NCBI GenBank assembly: GCA_948566455.1 | Contig: CAOYQO010000001.1 | Location: forward strand, 124,001-188,000 | Direction of reading: 5' to 3' | From: an uncultured Phocaeicola sp. | Lineage (GTDB): Bacteria > Bacteroidota > Bacteroidia > Bacteroidales > Bacteroidaceae | Length of the DNA: 64,000 nt | In this document: positions 1 through 7,550 of the stretch, in pieces | How the letters are laid out: each line of letters begins with the position of its first letter | Position numbering within the stretch: position 1 is the first letter of the stretch | The notes under the pieces: generated by a model | The model's input: only the letters and a program-made list of their open reading frames with translations | What the model was told of the DNA's origin: nothing | Database searches by the model: none | Position numbers and translations under genes: made by a program

Positions 1-276
1 CGTTTCCGTGCTTCCGATAAGGTGGATATGGATTTGAACTATCATCATTTCTCAACTGCGGTGAAGTTGTCGGGATTGAAAAAGGCATTAGGTTCGGAAG
101 TCGATTATCAAATAAACTGGTCGGTGATGAAGGATGTGAAACTCTCCGCCGGATACTCCATTATGCGCGGAACGGAGACGATGGACGTTGTGAAAGGCGG
201 CAATCATAAAAGCTGGCAAGACTGGGGATGGGTGTCTGTCAACATCAATCCCAGAGTGCTGTTTGTGAAGTGGTAA
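1..276 (+). CDS. C-terminal part of an outer-membrane beta-barrel protein (partial)
   Basis: The reading frame is open from the first base, so the 5' end lies outside the window; about 91 residues are visible. They alternate hydrophobic and polar residues in short strands separated by turns, and the chain ends with an aromatic residue (NPRVLFVKW), as outer-membrane barrels do so the Bam machinery can recognise them. The last strands resemble those of Bacteroides porin-like proteins, but too little is present to name the family or substrate. It converges on the Crp/Fnr gene and the two share a hairpin terminator just downstream. An internal ATG at 28 is not taken as the start because the upstream codons are open. 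Confidence 0.6.
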   Translation, partial: RFRASDKVDMDLNYHHFSTAVKLSGLKKALGSEVDYQINWSVMKDVKLSAGYSIMRGTETMDVVKGGNHKSWQDWGWVSVNINPRVLFVKW

Positions 277-302
277 ACTGTAAGTAAGAGAGAACATAAA
301 TG

Positions 303-339
303 AAGGTACGTATCAGGAGAAAGCTCCTATACGTACCTT
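303..339. terminator. Bidirectional hairpin terminator
   Basis: Perfect 11-bp arms (AAGGTACGTAT and ATACGTACCTT) plus an inner AGGAG/CTCCT stem. It lies between two convergent genes and overlaps the last codons of the minus-strand Crp/Fnr gene. T-runs are short on both sides, so efficiency is uncertain. Confidence 0.6.
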
Positions 340-1016
340 TCTAATATAGTTTCATTGAGTATCTGCACTGTCTTTCCGTCCATATCGATAATACCTTCCT
401 TTATCATCTTATTAATCTCTTTCGATAGTGCAGGGCGGGTTACATTCAGATATTCGGCAAGGGTTGCCTGATTGTGGATGATGTTGACTATTGGAGAATT
501 CTTTTTCTTGTGTTCCAGCAAGTAGACAACGAAACGTTCACGCACTGTTTTTCGTGATAGGGTTTTCAGGCGGGATACTGTGCAGACATTACAATTGCCT
601 GTGATGCAAAGAAAGTTGTGTAATATTTTAGGTTCCTCGCTGATAAGCTTAAACATGGACTCTTTGCTGGCGGTGAGTAGGGTACTGTCTTCCATGGCGG
701 TAAAGGTTGCCGGCAGTACTCCGTCTGAACTGAATAAATGAGGAGTGGCGAATGCACGTGCCGCAACGATATATTCTATCATGACTTCATTTCCCAATCC
801 GTCGATAATATCTACCCGTAGTTTTCCTTCCAATAATACATATAATTTCTTGCAGAGTGTTCCCTGGGTGGCAATGATATCTTTTTTGTCTACTGAGTAC
901 AGGGAGATATCCAACCTGTCGAGCAACGAATGCTTGATGTTAAGGGGAAGGTCACGGAACAGCGGAATCTGGAAAAGTAATTCCTGATGTTTGTCGGTTA
1001 ATGTTATTTTCCTCAT
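327..1016 (-). CDS. Crp/Fnr-family transcriptional regulator
   Basis: A 229-residue cytoplasmic regulator of the Crp/Fnr type. The N-terminal two thirds form a cyclic-nucleotide-type jelly roll (IATQGTLCKKLYVLLEGKL is the typical glycine-rich strand-turn), and residues about 150-220 form a winged helix with the recognition helix around NVTRPALSKEINKM. A C-x-V-C pair (NCNVC) sits near the hinge, so an iron-sulfur or haem sensor is possible but unproven. I start at the ATG at 1016: a longer frame opens with a TTG at 1040, but that TTG is the end of the -7 box TATCTTTG at 1038-1045. It follows a related regulator by about 45 bp on the same strand. Regulators of this kind beside hcp (HcpR) control nitrosative stress genes. 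Confidence 0.85.
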   Translation of the reverse strand: MRKITLTDKHQELLFQIPLFRDLPLNIKHSLLDRLDISLYSVDKKDIIATQGTLCKKLYVLLEGKLRVDIIDGLGNEVMIEYIVAARAFATPHLFSSDGVLPATFTAMEDSTLLTASKESMFKLISEEPKILHNFLCITGNCNVCTVSRLKTLSRKTVRERFVVYLLEHKKKNSPIVNIIHNQATLAEYLNVTRPALSKEINKMIKEGIIDMDGKTVQILNETILERYV

Positions 1017-1037
1017 TATATTAGGTAGTTGGTTGTA

Positions 1038-1045
1038 CAAAGATA
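1038..1045 (-). promoter_or_regulatory. -7 promoter box of the downstream Crp/Fnr gene
   Basis: TATCTTTG on the minus strand matches the Bacteroides -7 consensus TAnnTTTG perfectly, 22 bp before the ATG at 1016. It sets the likely start and implies a very short leader. Confidence 0.55.
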
Positions 1046-1061
1046 CGATGAAAAAGTAGAA

Positions 1062-1700
1062 TTAAAAGTATTTCTTCGAATTCTCCTCATTAATACGCAT
1101 TTCTTTTCCTTCTATTTGTATGCAGCCCTCGTTACTCAACTCGGATATGGCACGTGCCAATGACGGACGGGCTACCCCAAGTATATGTGCCACTTCCTGT
1201 TGGGAACCGATGCCTCCATGCATCTTTACATAATTGAGTAATCTGGATTTCAGGCTTTGCAAGGCGAACTCGTTCAGTTTCTTGGATAGAAACAAGCTCC
1301 GGTCGGAAATCAACTTCAGGAAATTCTGCATGATGACCGGGTACTGGTGCATGAACTCCAGAAAAGCATCCTTATTCAGAATCAATACTTCCGAGGTTTC
1401 CAGGGTTTCGATATTCACCGGGAAACGGTTTTCGGAAGCGAAGATGAAAGCCGGTGCAAGGAGTTTCGGGGCACGGAGGGTCTCTATGGTGAGTTGTTTT
1501 CCTTCCGCACTGACCATTTGAGTACGCACTGTTCCATTGCACAGAATATAGAGAGAACGGTAAATATCTCCCTGCATGGCGATAAATTCTCTCGGTTTAT
1601 AAGATTTAAGGGTATGTTGGTGCAACAGAACGAACTTTAACAGCATTTCTTCTGTTATGCCTTGAAATAATGGCATCTGTAATAATATATGTGGTTCCAT
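1062..1700 (-). CDS. Crp/Fnr-family regulator, HcpR-like
   Basis: A 212-residue Crp/Fnr protein divergent from the hybrid cluster protein gene. Residues about 10-125 are the sensor jelly roll (IAMQGDIYRSLYILCNGTV), followed by the long dimer helix and a winged helix-turn-helix with VARPSLARAISELSNEG as recognition helix. It lacks the cysteine pattern of E. coli FNR; haem sensing, as reported for HcpR proteins, is an inference from context. ATG at 1700 is the natural start. The 195-bp gap to hcp carries a near-palindrome that would lie in this gene's leader and at about -42 of hcp, suggesting autoregulation plus hcp activation. Confidence 0.87.
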   Translation of the reverse strand: MEPHILLQMPLFQGITEEMLLKFVLLHQHTLKSYKPREFIAMQGDIYRSLYILCNGTVRTQMVSAEGKQLTIETLRAPKLLAPAFIFASENRFPVNIETLETSEVLILNKDAFLEFMHQYPVIMQNFLKLISDRSLFLSKKLNEFALQSLKSRLLNYVKMHGGIGSQQEVAHILGVARPSLARAISELSNEGCIQIEGKEMRINEENSKKYF

Positions 1701-1726
1701 TCTTTTTTAAGTTTTTTGTGATTAGG

Positions 1727-1742
1727 TGTAACATACGTGACA
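1727..1742. promoter_or_regulatory. Candidate Crp/Fnr-type operator between regulator and hcp
   Basis: TGTAACATACGTGACA is a TGTAAC-N4-GTTACA type inverted repeat with one mismatch. Its centre (1734.5) is about 42 bp upstream of the start site expected from the CATCTTTG box at 1764-1771, the usual place for a class II Crp/Fnr activator site. Confidence 0.5.
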
Positions 1743-1763
1743 ATTTACCTGCCATAAACTCTC

Positions 1764-1781
1764 CATCTTTGCACAAAGATA
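1764..1781. promoter_or_regulatory. Overlapping divergent -7 boxes (hcp and regulator)
   Basis: A 16-bp palindrome ATCTTTGCACAAAGAT (1765-1780) holds CATCTTTG (1764-1771) reading toward hcp and TATCTTTG (1774-1781, minus strand) reading toward the regulator. The two promoters would exclude each other sterically. Confidence 0.5.
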
Positions 1782-1801
1782 ATGCAAATCGAATGCAGAA
1801 C

Positions 1802-1819
1802 TTTCATGCTTGCATGAAA
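1802..1819. promoter_or_regulatory. Perfect 18-bp palindrome in the hcp leader
   Basis: TTTCATGCTTGCATGAAA has 8-bp arms around TT. It lies about 25 bp downstream of the predicted hcp start site, so it could be a second operator or an RNA hairpin. Its ligand is unknown. Confidence 0.4.
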
Positions 1820-1894
1820 AAGTTATGCTGAGATGCAGCTTGTCTTCTTTAAAGAGAAGGAATATATATTTTATAACTAAATAAAAAGAATAAG

Positions 1895-3550
1895 ATGATG
1901 GAAGCTAAAATGTTTTGTTATCAGTGCCAGGAGACAATGAAAGGCACCGGTTGTATCTTGAAAGGTGTGTGTGGAAAAGAAAGTCATACAGCAAAGGCAA
2001 TGGATTTGCTGATGTTCGTGGTACGTGGAATATCAGTCGTTACCGATGAGTTCCGTAACGCCGGACATTCTGTAGCTGCCGAAGTGAACCGTTTTGTTGT
2101 GGATGCCTTATTCTGTACCATTACAAATGCCAATTTCGATGATGAAAGCATTCTGAACAGGGTGGATAAAGGTATGGCATTGCGTAACCGTTTGATAGAA
2201 GAAGCCAAAGAAAAAGGTATTTCCCTGCCTGAAATCGACGAATTGCAATGGCAGGGTGGACGTGATGAGTATGCTTCCAAGGCGGAAAGCGTGGGTGTCT
2301 TGCGTGAGTCCGACACAGACCTGCGTTCCCTGAAAGAATTGATGACCTATGGTCTGAAGGGTATGGCGGCATATCTGGAACATGCCATGCGTCTGGGATA
2401 TGACGATGCTTCTATCCATACTTTCATGCAACATGCTTTGGCCGCCACTGCCACAAAATCACTTCCGGTAGGCGAGTGGGTGAAGATGGTGCTCCAGACC
2501 GGAGAATACGGTGTGAAGACTATGGCTTTACTGGATAAAGCGAATACCGAACGCTATGGCAATCCGGAAATGACAAAAGTAAATATCGGAGTAGGGAAGC
2601 GTCCGGGTATCTTGATAAGCGGTCACGACCTGAAAGATATGGAAGAACTATTGAAGCAAACCGAAGGTACGGGAGTCGACGTGTACACACATAGCGAAAT
2701 GCTTCCTGCTCACTATTATCCTGCTTTCAAGAAGTATTCCCACTTCGTAGGCAACTATGGAAATGCCTGGTGGAAGCAGCGTGAAGAGTTCACCACCTTC
2801 AATGGACCTATCCTGTTTACAACAAACTGTATCGTCCCCCCGTTGGCAAATGCTGAATATAAGGAACGTATGTTTACAACAAATTCCACCGGATATCCCG
2901 GTTGCAAGTACATTCAGGCAGATGCCGAAGGTAGAAAAGACTTCTCCGAAATTATTGAGATAGCCAAGCAATGCCAGCCGCCTACGGAAATAGAACGTGG
3001 AGAAATCATCGGTGGTTTTGCCCATAATCAGGTGTTGCAACTGGCAGATAAAGTAGTGGATGCCGTGAAGAGCGGTGCTATTCGTCGCTTTGTAGTTATG
3101 GCAGGTTGCGACGGACGTATGAAGGGACGCGATTATTATACCGAATTTGCCAAGGCGTTGCCTAAAGATACAGTCATCCTGACAGCAGGTTGTGCCAAGT
3201 ATCGTTACAATAAGTTGCCTCTGGGAGATATCAACGGCATTCCACGTGTACTGGATGCAGGACAGTGCAACGACAGCTATTCACTGGCAGTCATTGCAAT
3301 GAAACTGAAAGAAGTGTTCGAGCTGAATGATATCAACGAACTCCCGATTGTGTATAACATTGCTTGGTACGAGCAGAAAGCCGTTATCGTACTGCTGGCC
3401 TTGTTGAGTCTGGGTGTGAAGAAAATCCATTTAGGGCCTACGCTGCCTGCCTTCCTGTCGCCCAATGTGGCAAAGGTCTTGGTAGATACTTTCCAGATAG
3501 ATACCATCAGTGATGTGGAAGATGACTTGAAGATGTTCCAATTATTATAA
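1895..3550 (+). CDS. hcp: Hybrid cluster protein (hydroxylamine/NO reductase)
   Basis: 551 residues, the usual length for the anaerobic class of hybrid cluster protein (prismane). The N-terminal cubane cysteines are visible in CYQCQETMKGTGC...GVCG. Ligands of the Fe-S-O hybrid cluster are recognisable: HD in SGHDLKDM, E in YTHSEML, and cysteines in TTNCIVPP, GYPGC, AGCDGR and DAGQCNDSYS. Family members reduce NO or hydroxylamine and protect strict anaerobes from nitrosative stress; they have also been tied to protein S-nitrosylation. Two ATGs in tandem (1895, 1898) leave the start uncertain by one residue. It is a single-gene unit with its own terminator, divergent from a Crp/Fnr regulator. 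Confidence 0.96.
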   Translation: MMEAKMFCYQCQETMKGTGCILKGVCGKESHTAKAMDLLMFVVRGISVVTDEFRNAGHSVAAEVNRFVVDALFCTITNANFDDESILNRVDKGMALRNRLIEEAKEKGISLPEIDELQWQGGRDEYASKAESVGVLRESDTDLRSLKELMTYGLKGMAAYLEHAMRLGYDDASIHTFMQHALAATATKSLPVGEWVKMVLQTGEYGVKTMALLDKANTERYGNPEMTKVNIGVGKRPGILISGHDLKDMEELLKQTEGTGVDVYTHSEMLPAHYYPAFKKYSHFVGNYGNAWWKQREEFTTFNGPILFTTNCIVPPLANAEYKERMFTTNSTGYPGCKYIQADAEGRKDFSEIIEIAKQCQPPTEIERGEIIGGFAHNQVLQLADKVVDAVKSGAIRRFVVMAGCDGRMKGRDYYTEFAKALPKDTVILTAGCAKYRYNKLPLGDINGIPRVLDAGQCNDSYSLAVIAMKLKEVFELNDINELPIVYNIAWYEQKAVIVLLALLSLGVKKIHLGPTLPAFLSPNVAKVLVDTFQIDTISDVEDDLKMFQLL

Positions 3551-3555
3551 GACTG

Positions 3556-3595
3556 AAAAAACTCCGGTAATAGCTACTGCTGTGCCGGAGTTTTT
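3556..3595 (+). terminator. Rho-independent terminator after hcp
   Basis: AAAAACTCCGG and CCGGAGTTTTT arms around a 17-nt loop, ending in a T-run. It begins 6 bp after the hcp stop. Confidence 0.85.
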
Positions 3596-3618
3596 ATTAT
3601 TAATAAATAGTGAGATTT

Positions 3619-4623
3619 ATGAAAACAAAAGATGTAGAAACGGATGTGGGAAGTACGGATTTGGCTTCCTACATACTTGCTGTGACCGAACAGCTGAAAC
3701 GTGAACGAAAGTTTGCGGCGGCGCATGGTTATGTGTCTGCGCTGCATTCCTTCCAAGATTTTGCGGGTGGCAGGGGCATACCACTGCCTATGGATGAAGT
3801 GTTCACCCCTATGCGGCTGAAAGCCTATGAGGAGTGGCTGATGCAGAAGAAAAAGAGACCCTTGAAGATGAACAGCGTGACCAGTTACATGAGCTCACTG
3901 CGGGCTGTGTACAACCGCTGGATGCCCGTAGGCACACCGGGACACAACCCACAGCTGTTTGCCGGTGTACATACACGGGTGGTGTCTCAAACCAAACGTG
4001 CACTGCGTGGATGGCAGATGGAAAAGTTGTTGAGAGCAGAGAACGATGCCCTGACCAGAGAAGAAAGAAGGGCTTTGGCATATTTCCGCCTGATGTTTCT
4101 GTGCAGGGGGATACCGTTTATCGACCTTGCCCATCTGCGCAGGCAGGATTTGCAGGGGGAATATCTGGTCTATCTCCGTCATAAGACTCAGAAACCGATG
4201 CGGGTGAAACTGTCTCCCGAAGCCTTGCGCCTACTACGAGGGCTCGGACAGAAGACTACCCCCTCATCTCTCTACCTGTTGCCAATCCTGGATGCAGAGA
4301 TACAGGACGGTTGGGAACAATATCTTTCTTACCAGATTGCTTTACGTAACTTCAACCGGACATTAAAGCAAGCCGTAAAACGGATGCTTCCAGGCGTGCC
4401 GGTAAGTTCCTACACTGCCCGGCATACTTGGGCTACGCTGGCTTACCACATGGGGCAGTCCATTGGTATTATCAGCCAATCACTGGGACACTCGTCCATC
4501 CGGGTAACGGAAACTTACCTCAAACCTTTTGAAAATGAACGTATCGATGAAGTAAACAGACAACTCATCGCAGCTGTGAAAAAAGGTAAATGGAAGGGGA
4601 GTATGCTTTACAGTATATTGTAA
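3619..4623 (+). CDS. Tyrosine recombinase / DNA invertase family
   Basis: 334 residues. Residues about 15-110 are a SAM-like core-binding domain and about 130-325 the catalytic domain. The first arginine is in FLCRGIPFID, the lysine in the beta-hairpin RHKTQKP, box II reads SYTARHTWAT (Arg kept, the usual His three before it replaced by Tyr, common in Bacteroides invertases), then GHSSI and the nucleophile in TETYL. Size, absence of an arm-binding domain and the inverted repeats that begin 18 bp after its stop argue for a local site-specific invertase rather than a phage integrase. I prefer the ATG at 3619; a GTG at 3610 would add three residues. Codon use is more GC-rich than in hcp, compatible with transfer. 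Confidence 0.85.
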   Translation: MKTKDVETDVGSTDLASYILAVTEQLKRERKFAAAHGYVSALHSFQDFAGGRGIPLPMDEVFTPMRLKAYEEWLMQKKKRPLKMNSVTSYMSSLRAVYNRWMPVGTPGHNPQLFAGVHTRVVSQTKRALRGWQMEKLLRAENDALTREERRALAYFRLMFLCRGIPFIDLAHLRRQDLQGEYLVYLRHKTQKPMRVKLSPEALRLLRGLGQKTTPSSLYLLPILDAEIQDGWEQYLSYQIALRNFNRTLKQAVKRMLPGVPVSSYTARHTWATLAYHMGQSIGIISQSLGHSSIRVTETYLKPFENERIDEVNRQLIAAVKKGKWKGSMLYSIL

Positions 4624-4640
4624 GACACGAAGTTGAGACT

Positions 4641-4966
4641 AAATTACTTACCAAGTAACGGCAGTAATCGCTTGCAAATATTCACATATTTTCACAAATA
4701 AGCAAGGGGATATTAATAAAACTTTAAATATAATTCTTTCAAGACAGAATCACAATGATCTAAAATAGAAAAAACACATATTATCTTCTTATTTCTACTA
4801 CGGCAGGTATACGAATTGCGCCCTCCACTTTCAGCTTAGAAGCGGAACCATCAACTATTTTACTTTTAGCTCAGAAAAGTCTTTTTTTCATCCTAAGCGA
4901 TGCGCTCGGAAATCGCTTTTTCCGCATGCATCGGATAGTAGTTTGAAATTACTTGGTAAGTAATTT
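4641..4966. repeat. Putative invertible segment bounded by 18-bp inverted repeats
   Basis: AAATTACTTACCAAGTAA at 4641-4658 and its exact reverse complement TTACTTGGTAAGTAATTT at 4949-4966 bound 290 bp. The right copy extends to a perfect palindrome of its own (GAAATTACTT-GGT-AAGTAATTTC, 4945-4967), as recombinase core sites with two binding arms do. The recombinase gene ends 17 bp upstream. The segment has no gene; it contains a hairpin terminator (4895-4921) facing right. I found no TTTG/TAnnTTTG promoter in it in either orientation that I would trust. Confidence 0.75.
4895..4921 (+). terminator. Rightward hairpin terminator inside the invertible segment
   Basis: AAGCGAT and ATCGCTT arms with a 10-nt loop followed by TTTT. 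In the present orientation it would stop transcription running from the recombinase toward the DUF4469 gene; inverted, the T-run would be lost. Confidence 0.5.
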
Positions 4967-5062
4967 CAGAAACCCAGTTTTTTTATTCCGATAAATGATA
5001 ATTAATGAATGTATATATAGTGTAGCGCGCTTTAGTCAATATGTTGTTGTGCTGTTTGTGGG

Positions 5063-5103
5063 ATTACGGTGTTAGGTTGTAGCGACAGCTATAACACCGT
5101 AAT
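5063..5103. repeat. 12-bp stem inverted repeat upstream of the DUF4469 gene
   Basis: ATTACGGTGTTA (5063-5074) and TAACACCGTAAT (5092-5103) are perfect complements, with an inner TAGC/GCTA pair and a 5-nt bulge. No T-run follows, so it is not an obvious terminator; it may be an operator or leader RNA hairpin. The rest of 4967-5194 shows no gene. Confidence 0.55.
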
Positions 5104-5194
5104 TTACAAAACGGAGCGAATGGTTCTAAATCATTTGTGACTCGTCACCCATATAGTTTATCATACATATATTAACCCTAAAATAAAAGAGATT

Positions 5195-5977
5195 ATGTCA
5201 GAAGAAATCAGGTATCAAATCAACGGTCAACTGGCGGATAACACCGTGACTGTGGACAACAAAGAGGATATGATCCTCGTCCCCGTCTCCAACGGCAGTG
5301 CCGACGAGGAACGTATCATTGCCGAAATGAAAGCGGAAGACTCCGGTCTGCGGGAAGAAACCATCCGCCACGTCTTCGACCTGGAGAAGCGCGTGATCAA
5401 ACGTTTGCTGATGAGTGGCGTCAGTGTGAACACAGGCTTATATTATGCCTCGGTCAATTTTCATGGTGTCATCGAGAACTCTGCTTGGAATCCGGCAAAG
5501 AACTCTATCGTGGTAAACTTCAACGTGGGTGCCGACCTTCGCGAAGCCATCAAAAATACGGTGGTGAACATTATCGGTGCAAAGGGCAGTGCCATGTACA
5601 TTGCAGGCGTTCAGGACACATCCACCCGTGCGCTGGATTCCAGTGCCACAGCCGGACGTGCTTTCACCCTGAAGGGTGCAATGCTGAAAGTGACCGGTAC
5701 TGACGACTCTGTAGGCATCATCTTGACTGACTCAAAAGGTACGATAACAAAAATCACCGAAGACTTGTGGGTATTGAACGAACCTTCGCGTCTCAGTTTC
5801 ATCATCCCCAGCGGATTGGATAAAGGTACGTATGAATTGAAGGTGACGACACAATACGGTCAAGGCCATCTGCTGAAAACACCTCGCAGTGTCATAAAAA
5901 CGATATATATCGGCATGGCACCTACCGGCGGTGGAAGTGGAGGTGACGGAGGGATAGAGGATGATCCGCTCGGTTAA
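5195..5977 (+). CDS. HU-like DNA-binding domain / DUF4469 protein
   Basis: 260 residues without signal peptide. The N-terminal half (about 1-125) matches the Bacteroidota-specific HU/IHF-like domain found with DUF4469 (conserved stretch VNTGLYYASVNFHGVI), and about 135-245 is the Ig-like DUF4469 domain. The tail is glycine and aspartate rich (GGGSGGDGG). The family probably binds DNA as nucleoid-type proteins do, but no specific function is established that I can cite. It is the first gene to the right of the invertible segment. GC content and codon use are clearly higher than in the AT-rich flank. A short degenerate tandem repeat follows the stop. Confidence 0.8.
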   Translation: MSEEIRYQINGQLADNTVTVDNKEDMILVPVSNGSADEERIIAEMKAEDSGLREETIRHVFDLEKRVIKRLLMSGVSVNTGLYYASVNFHGVIENSAWNPAKNSIVVNFNVGADLREAIKNTVVNIIGAKGSAMYIAGVQDTSTRALDSSATAGRAFTLKGAMLKVTGTDDSVGIILTDSKGTITKITEDLWVLNEPSRLSFIIPSGLDKGTYELKVTTQYGQGHLLKTPRSVIKTIYIGMAPTGGGSGGDGGIEDDPLG

Positions 5978-5993
5978 TTAGGAGACACTACTG

Positions 5994-6080
5994 GCAATGC
6001 TATCTTGCCCGACCGAGCAACGGTGTCTTGCCTGACCGAGCAATGGTACTTTGCCTGAGCAGGCAACGGTGCTTTGCCGG
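5994..6080. repeat. Degenerate 23-bp tandem repeat, about 4 copies
   Basis: Units of the form GCAAyGGTryyTTGCCyGAC repeat with a 23-24 bp period. Each unit carries GCAA...TTGC complementary ends, so the array could fold as a series of small hairpins. It lies just after the DUF4469 stop. Confidence 0.65.
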
Positions 6081-6164
6081 ATTTACATCTCAATCAATTG
6101 TGATAATGATTACTTAGGAGAGAGAACATACATTTTACATATCATAATAAAAAACGAACGCAAC

Positions 6165-7400
6165 ATGAAAAGAAAATCGATTTTTACCTTGTCTTTATTG
6201 CTGGGCACGTTAGCCTTTACATCATGCGAGAAAAGTGTGTATGATGCAGACAAACAACCGCAAAAAGAAAAAACAGTAGCCGACCTTGTCGTCCCGACTG
6301 GGTTTGACTGGAAAATGGTCAAGAATGCACAATGCGAAATCACAGCTCAAAGTGCATCGGATGTTTCAGTATACTCCGATCAGGAATGTACCGAAAATGC
6401 AATGCTGGCAACTCTACGGACAGATAACGGATCTTTAACGATTCCTCTGAGCCTGCCTGCCAATTCTAAAGAAGCTTACCTGCAATACGAAACGGTAAAT
6501 GGCAAGAAAATGGTTTTGGCGGCTACTGCCGACAAAGATAATATCGTTCATTTCACGCTTCCCCAAGACAGCAAACCGAGTTCTGAGACAAGGGCGGAAA
6601 CCAGAAATGGAGGAAGCGGTCAAATCAGCTATCCTAATTCCGGATGGGGTACTGTCATGTTCGAAGACCAGTTTCCGAGTTTAGGGGATTATGATTTCAA
6701 TGATTTTGTTCTAGCCTACAGGGTACAAATCCCATTCAAATCTTATGGACATAAGTCAGTGATTGATGAAGCTATACAGCTCGGTATTGAGTTGAGGGCT
6801 ATGGGAGGCTCGTATCCTTATGCTCCATATTTAAGGCTGAAGAACCTGCGGGCAGAGGATGTTGAAGAAATTGAAGTATATCAGAGTTTTTATACATCGG
6901 TTGAAGAAGTAAATTGGTTTGCCGGTCCTGACGGTGAAGTCATTATGGACTTCCGCAATTTGGTTGCAGCAACTTCAAAGCCTTCCGGCAGTTCTTTCTT
7001 TAATACAGAGAAAGAATATCTTGCTAAGGATCTACCGCAATTGAATATTGCTATTTACTTGGATGACGATGATGTAGATGTAAACTCAGCTGACTTTGAA
7101 AGCTTCGACTTCTATCTGGCAAAAGCTGATCATGGCACTGAAATTCATTTAGGAGGATACAAACCGGTATACGATACATATCCCAGTGACAATTCCGGTT
7201 TGGGAAAGGATTATTATTATAACAATAAAGGCTTGATTTGGGGCTTGAGTGTTCCGGCTCCGATAGCTCATGTCATTGAAAAAGGTAATTTCCTCGATGC
7301 TTATAAAGACTTTGCCGCCTGGGCGATGAGTGGCGGTCAGGATAAAGCAAATTGGTATAACGGAGAGAAGAATAACGAACTCTTGATAAAAACTCAATAA
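6165..7400 (+). CDS. LruC-domain (DUF4842) lipoprotein
   Basis: 411 residues from the ATG at 6165, which opens a lipoprotein signal (MKRKSIFTLSLLLGTLAFTSC, lipobox before Cys21). An upstream in-frame extension to 6051 has no signal and is rejected. The middle has the hallmark of LruC-domain proteins, GDYDFNDFVLAYRV, and an acidic DDDDVDVN stretch that may bind calcium. The C-terminal half matches the DUF4842 region of Bacteroides LruC proteins (WGLSVPAPIAHVIEKGNF). Probably exposed on the outer membrane; substrate and role unknown. A 188-bp gap separates it from the DUF4469 gene and a hairpin terminator follows. Confidence 0.82.
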   Translation: MKRKSIFTLSLLLGTLAFTSCEKSVYDADKQPQKEKTVADLVVPTGFDWKMVKNAQCEITAQSASDVSVYSDQECTENAMLATLRTDNGSLTIPLSLPANSKEAYLQYETVNGKKMVLAATADKDNIVHFTLPQDSKPSSETRAETRNGGSGQISYPNSGWGTVMFEDQFPSLGDYDFNDFVLAYRVQIPFKSYGHKSVIDEAIQLGIELRAMGGSYPYAPYLRLKNLRAEDVEEIEVYQSFYTSVEEVNWFAGPDGEVIMDFRNLVAATSKPSGSSFFNTEKEYLAKDLPQLNIAIYLDDDDVDVNSADFESFDFYLAKADHGTEIHLGGYKPVYDTYPSDNSGLGKDYYYNNKGLIWGLSVPAPIAHVIEKGNFLDAYKDFAAWAMSGGQDKANWYNGEKNNELLIKTQ

Positions 7401-7424
7401 AATTAAAACCGGTTTTTAGATTTA

Positions 7425-7476
7425 GAACGGTACATATCCTGTAAGGCCACTGAGGGATATGTGCCGTTCGTTTATT
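7425..7476 (+). terminator. Terminator after the LruC gene
   Basis: GAACGGTACATATCC and GGATATGTGCCGTTC arms (one G-T pair), followed by GTTTATTT. Confidence 0.7.
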
Positions 7477-7502
7477 TGTAGTTACAACTTTCCCTTTCTT
7501 CT

Positions 7503-7534
7503 TTTGTTCATTCGGAAGGAATAGACTACATTTG
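7503..7534 (+). promoter_or_regulatory. Consensus Bacteroides promoter of the AAA/nuclease gene
   Basis: TTTG (7503-7506), 20 bp, then TACATTTG (7527-7534): a perfect -33/-7 pair. The start site would be near 7541, so the ATG at 7536 cannot be in the message. Confidence 0.75.
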
Positions 7535-7550
7535 CATGGAGTCCCCGTTT

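Noticed and set aside
3619..4623. Integrase as the mark of an integrated mobile element
   Set aside because: No tRNA, attachment-site duplication, mobilisation or phage genes nearby; the adjacent inverted repeats point to a local invertase.
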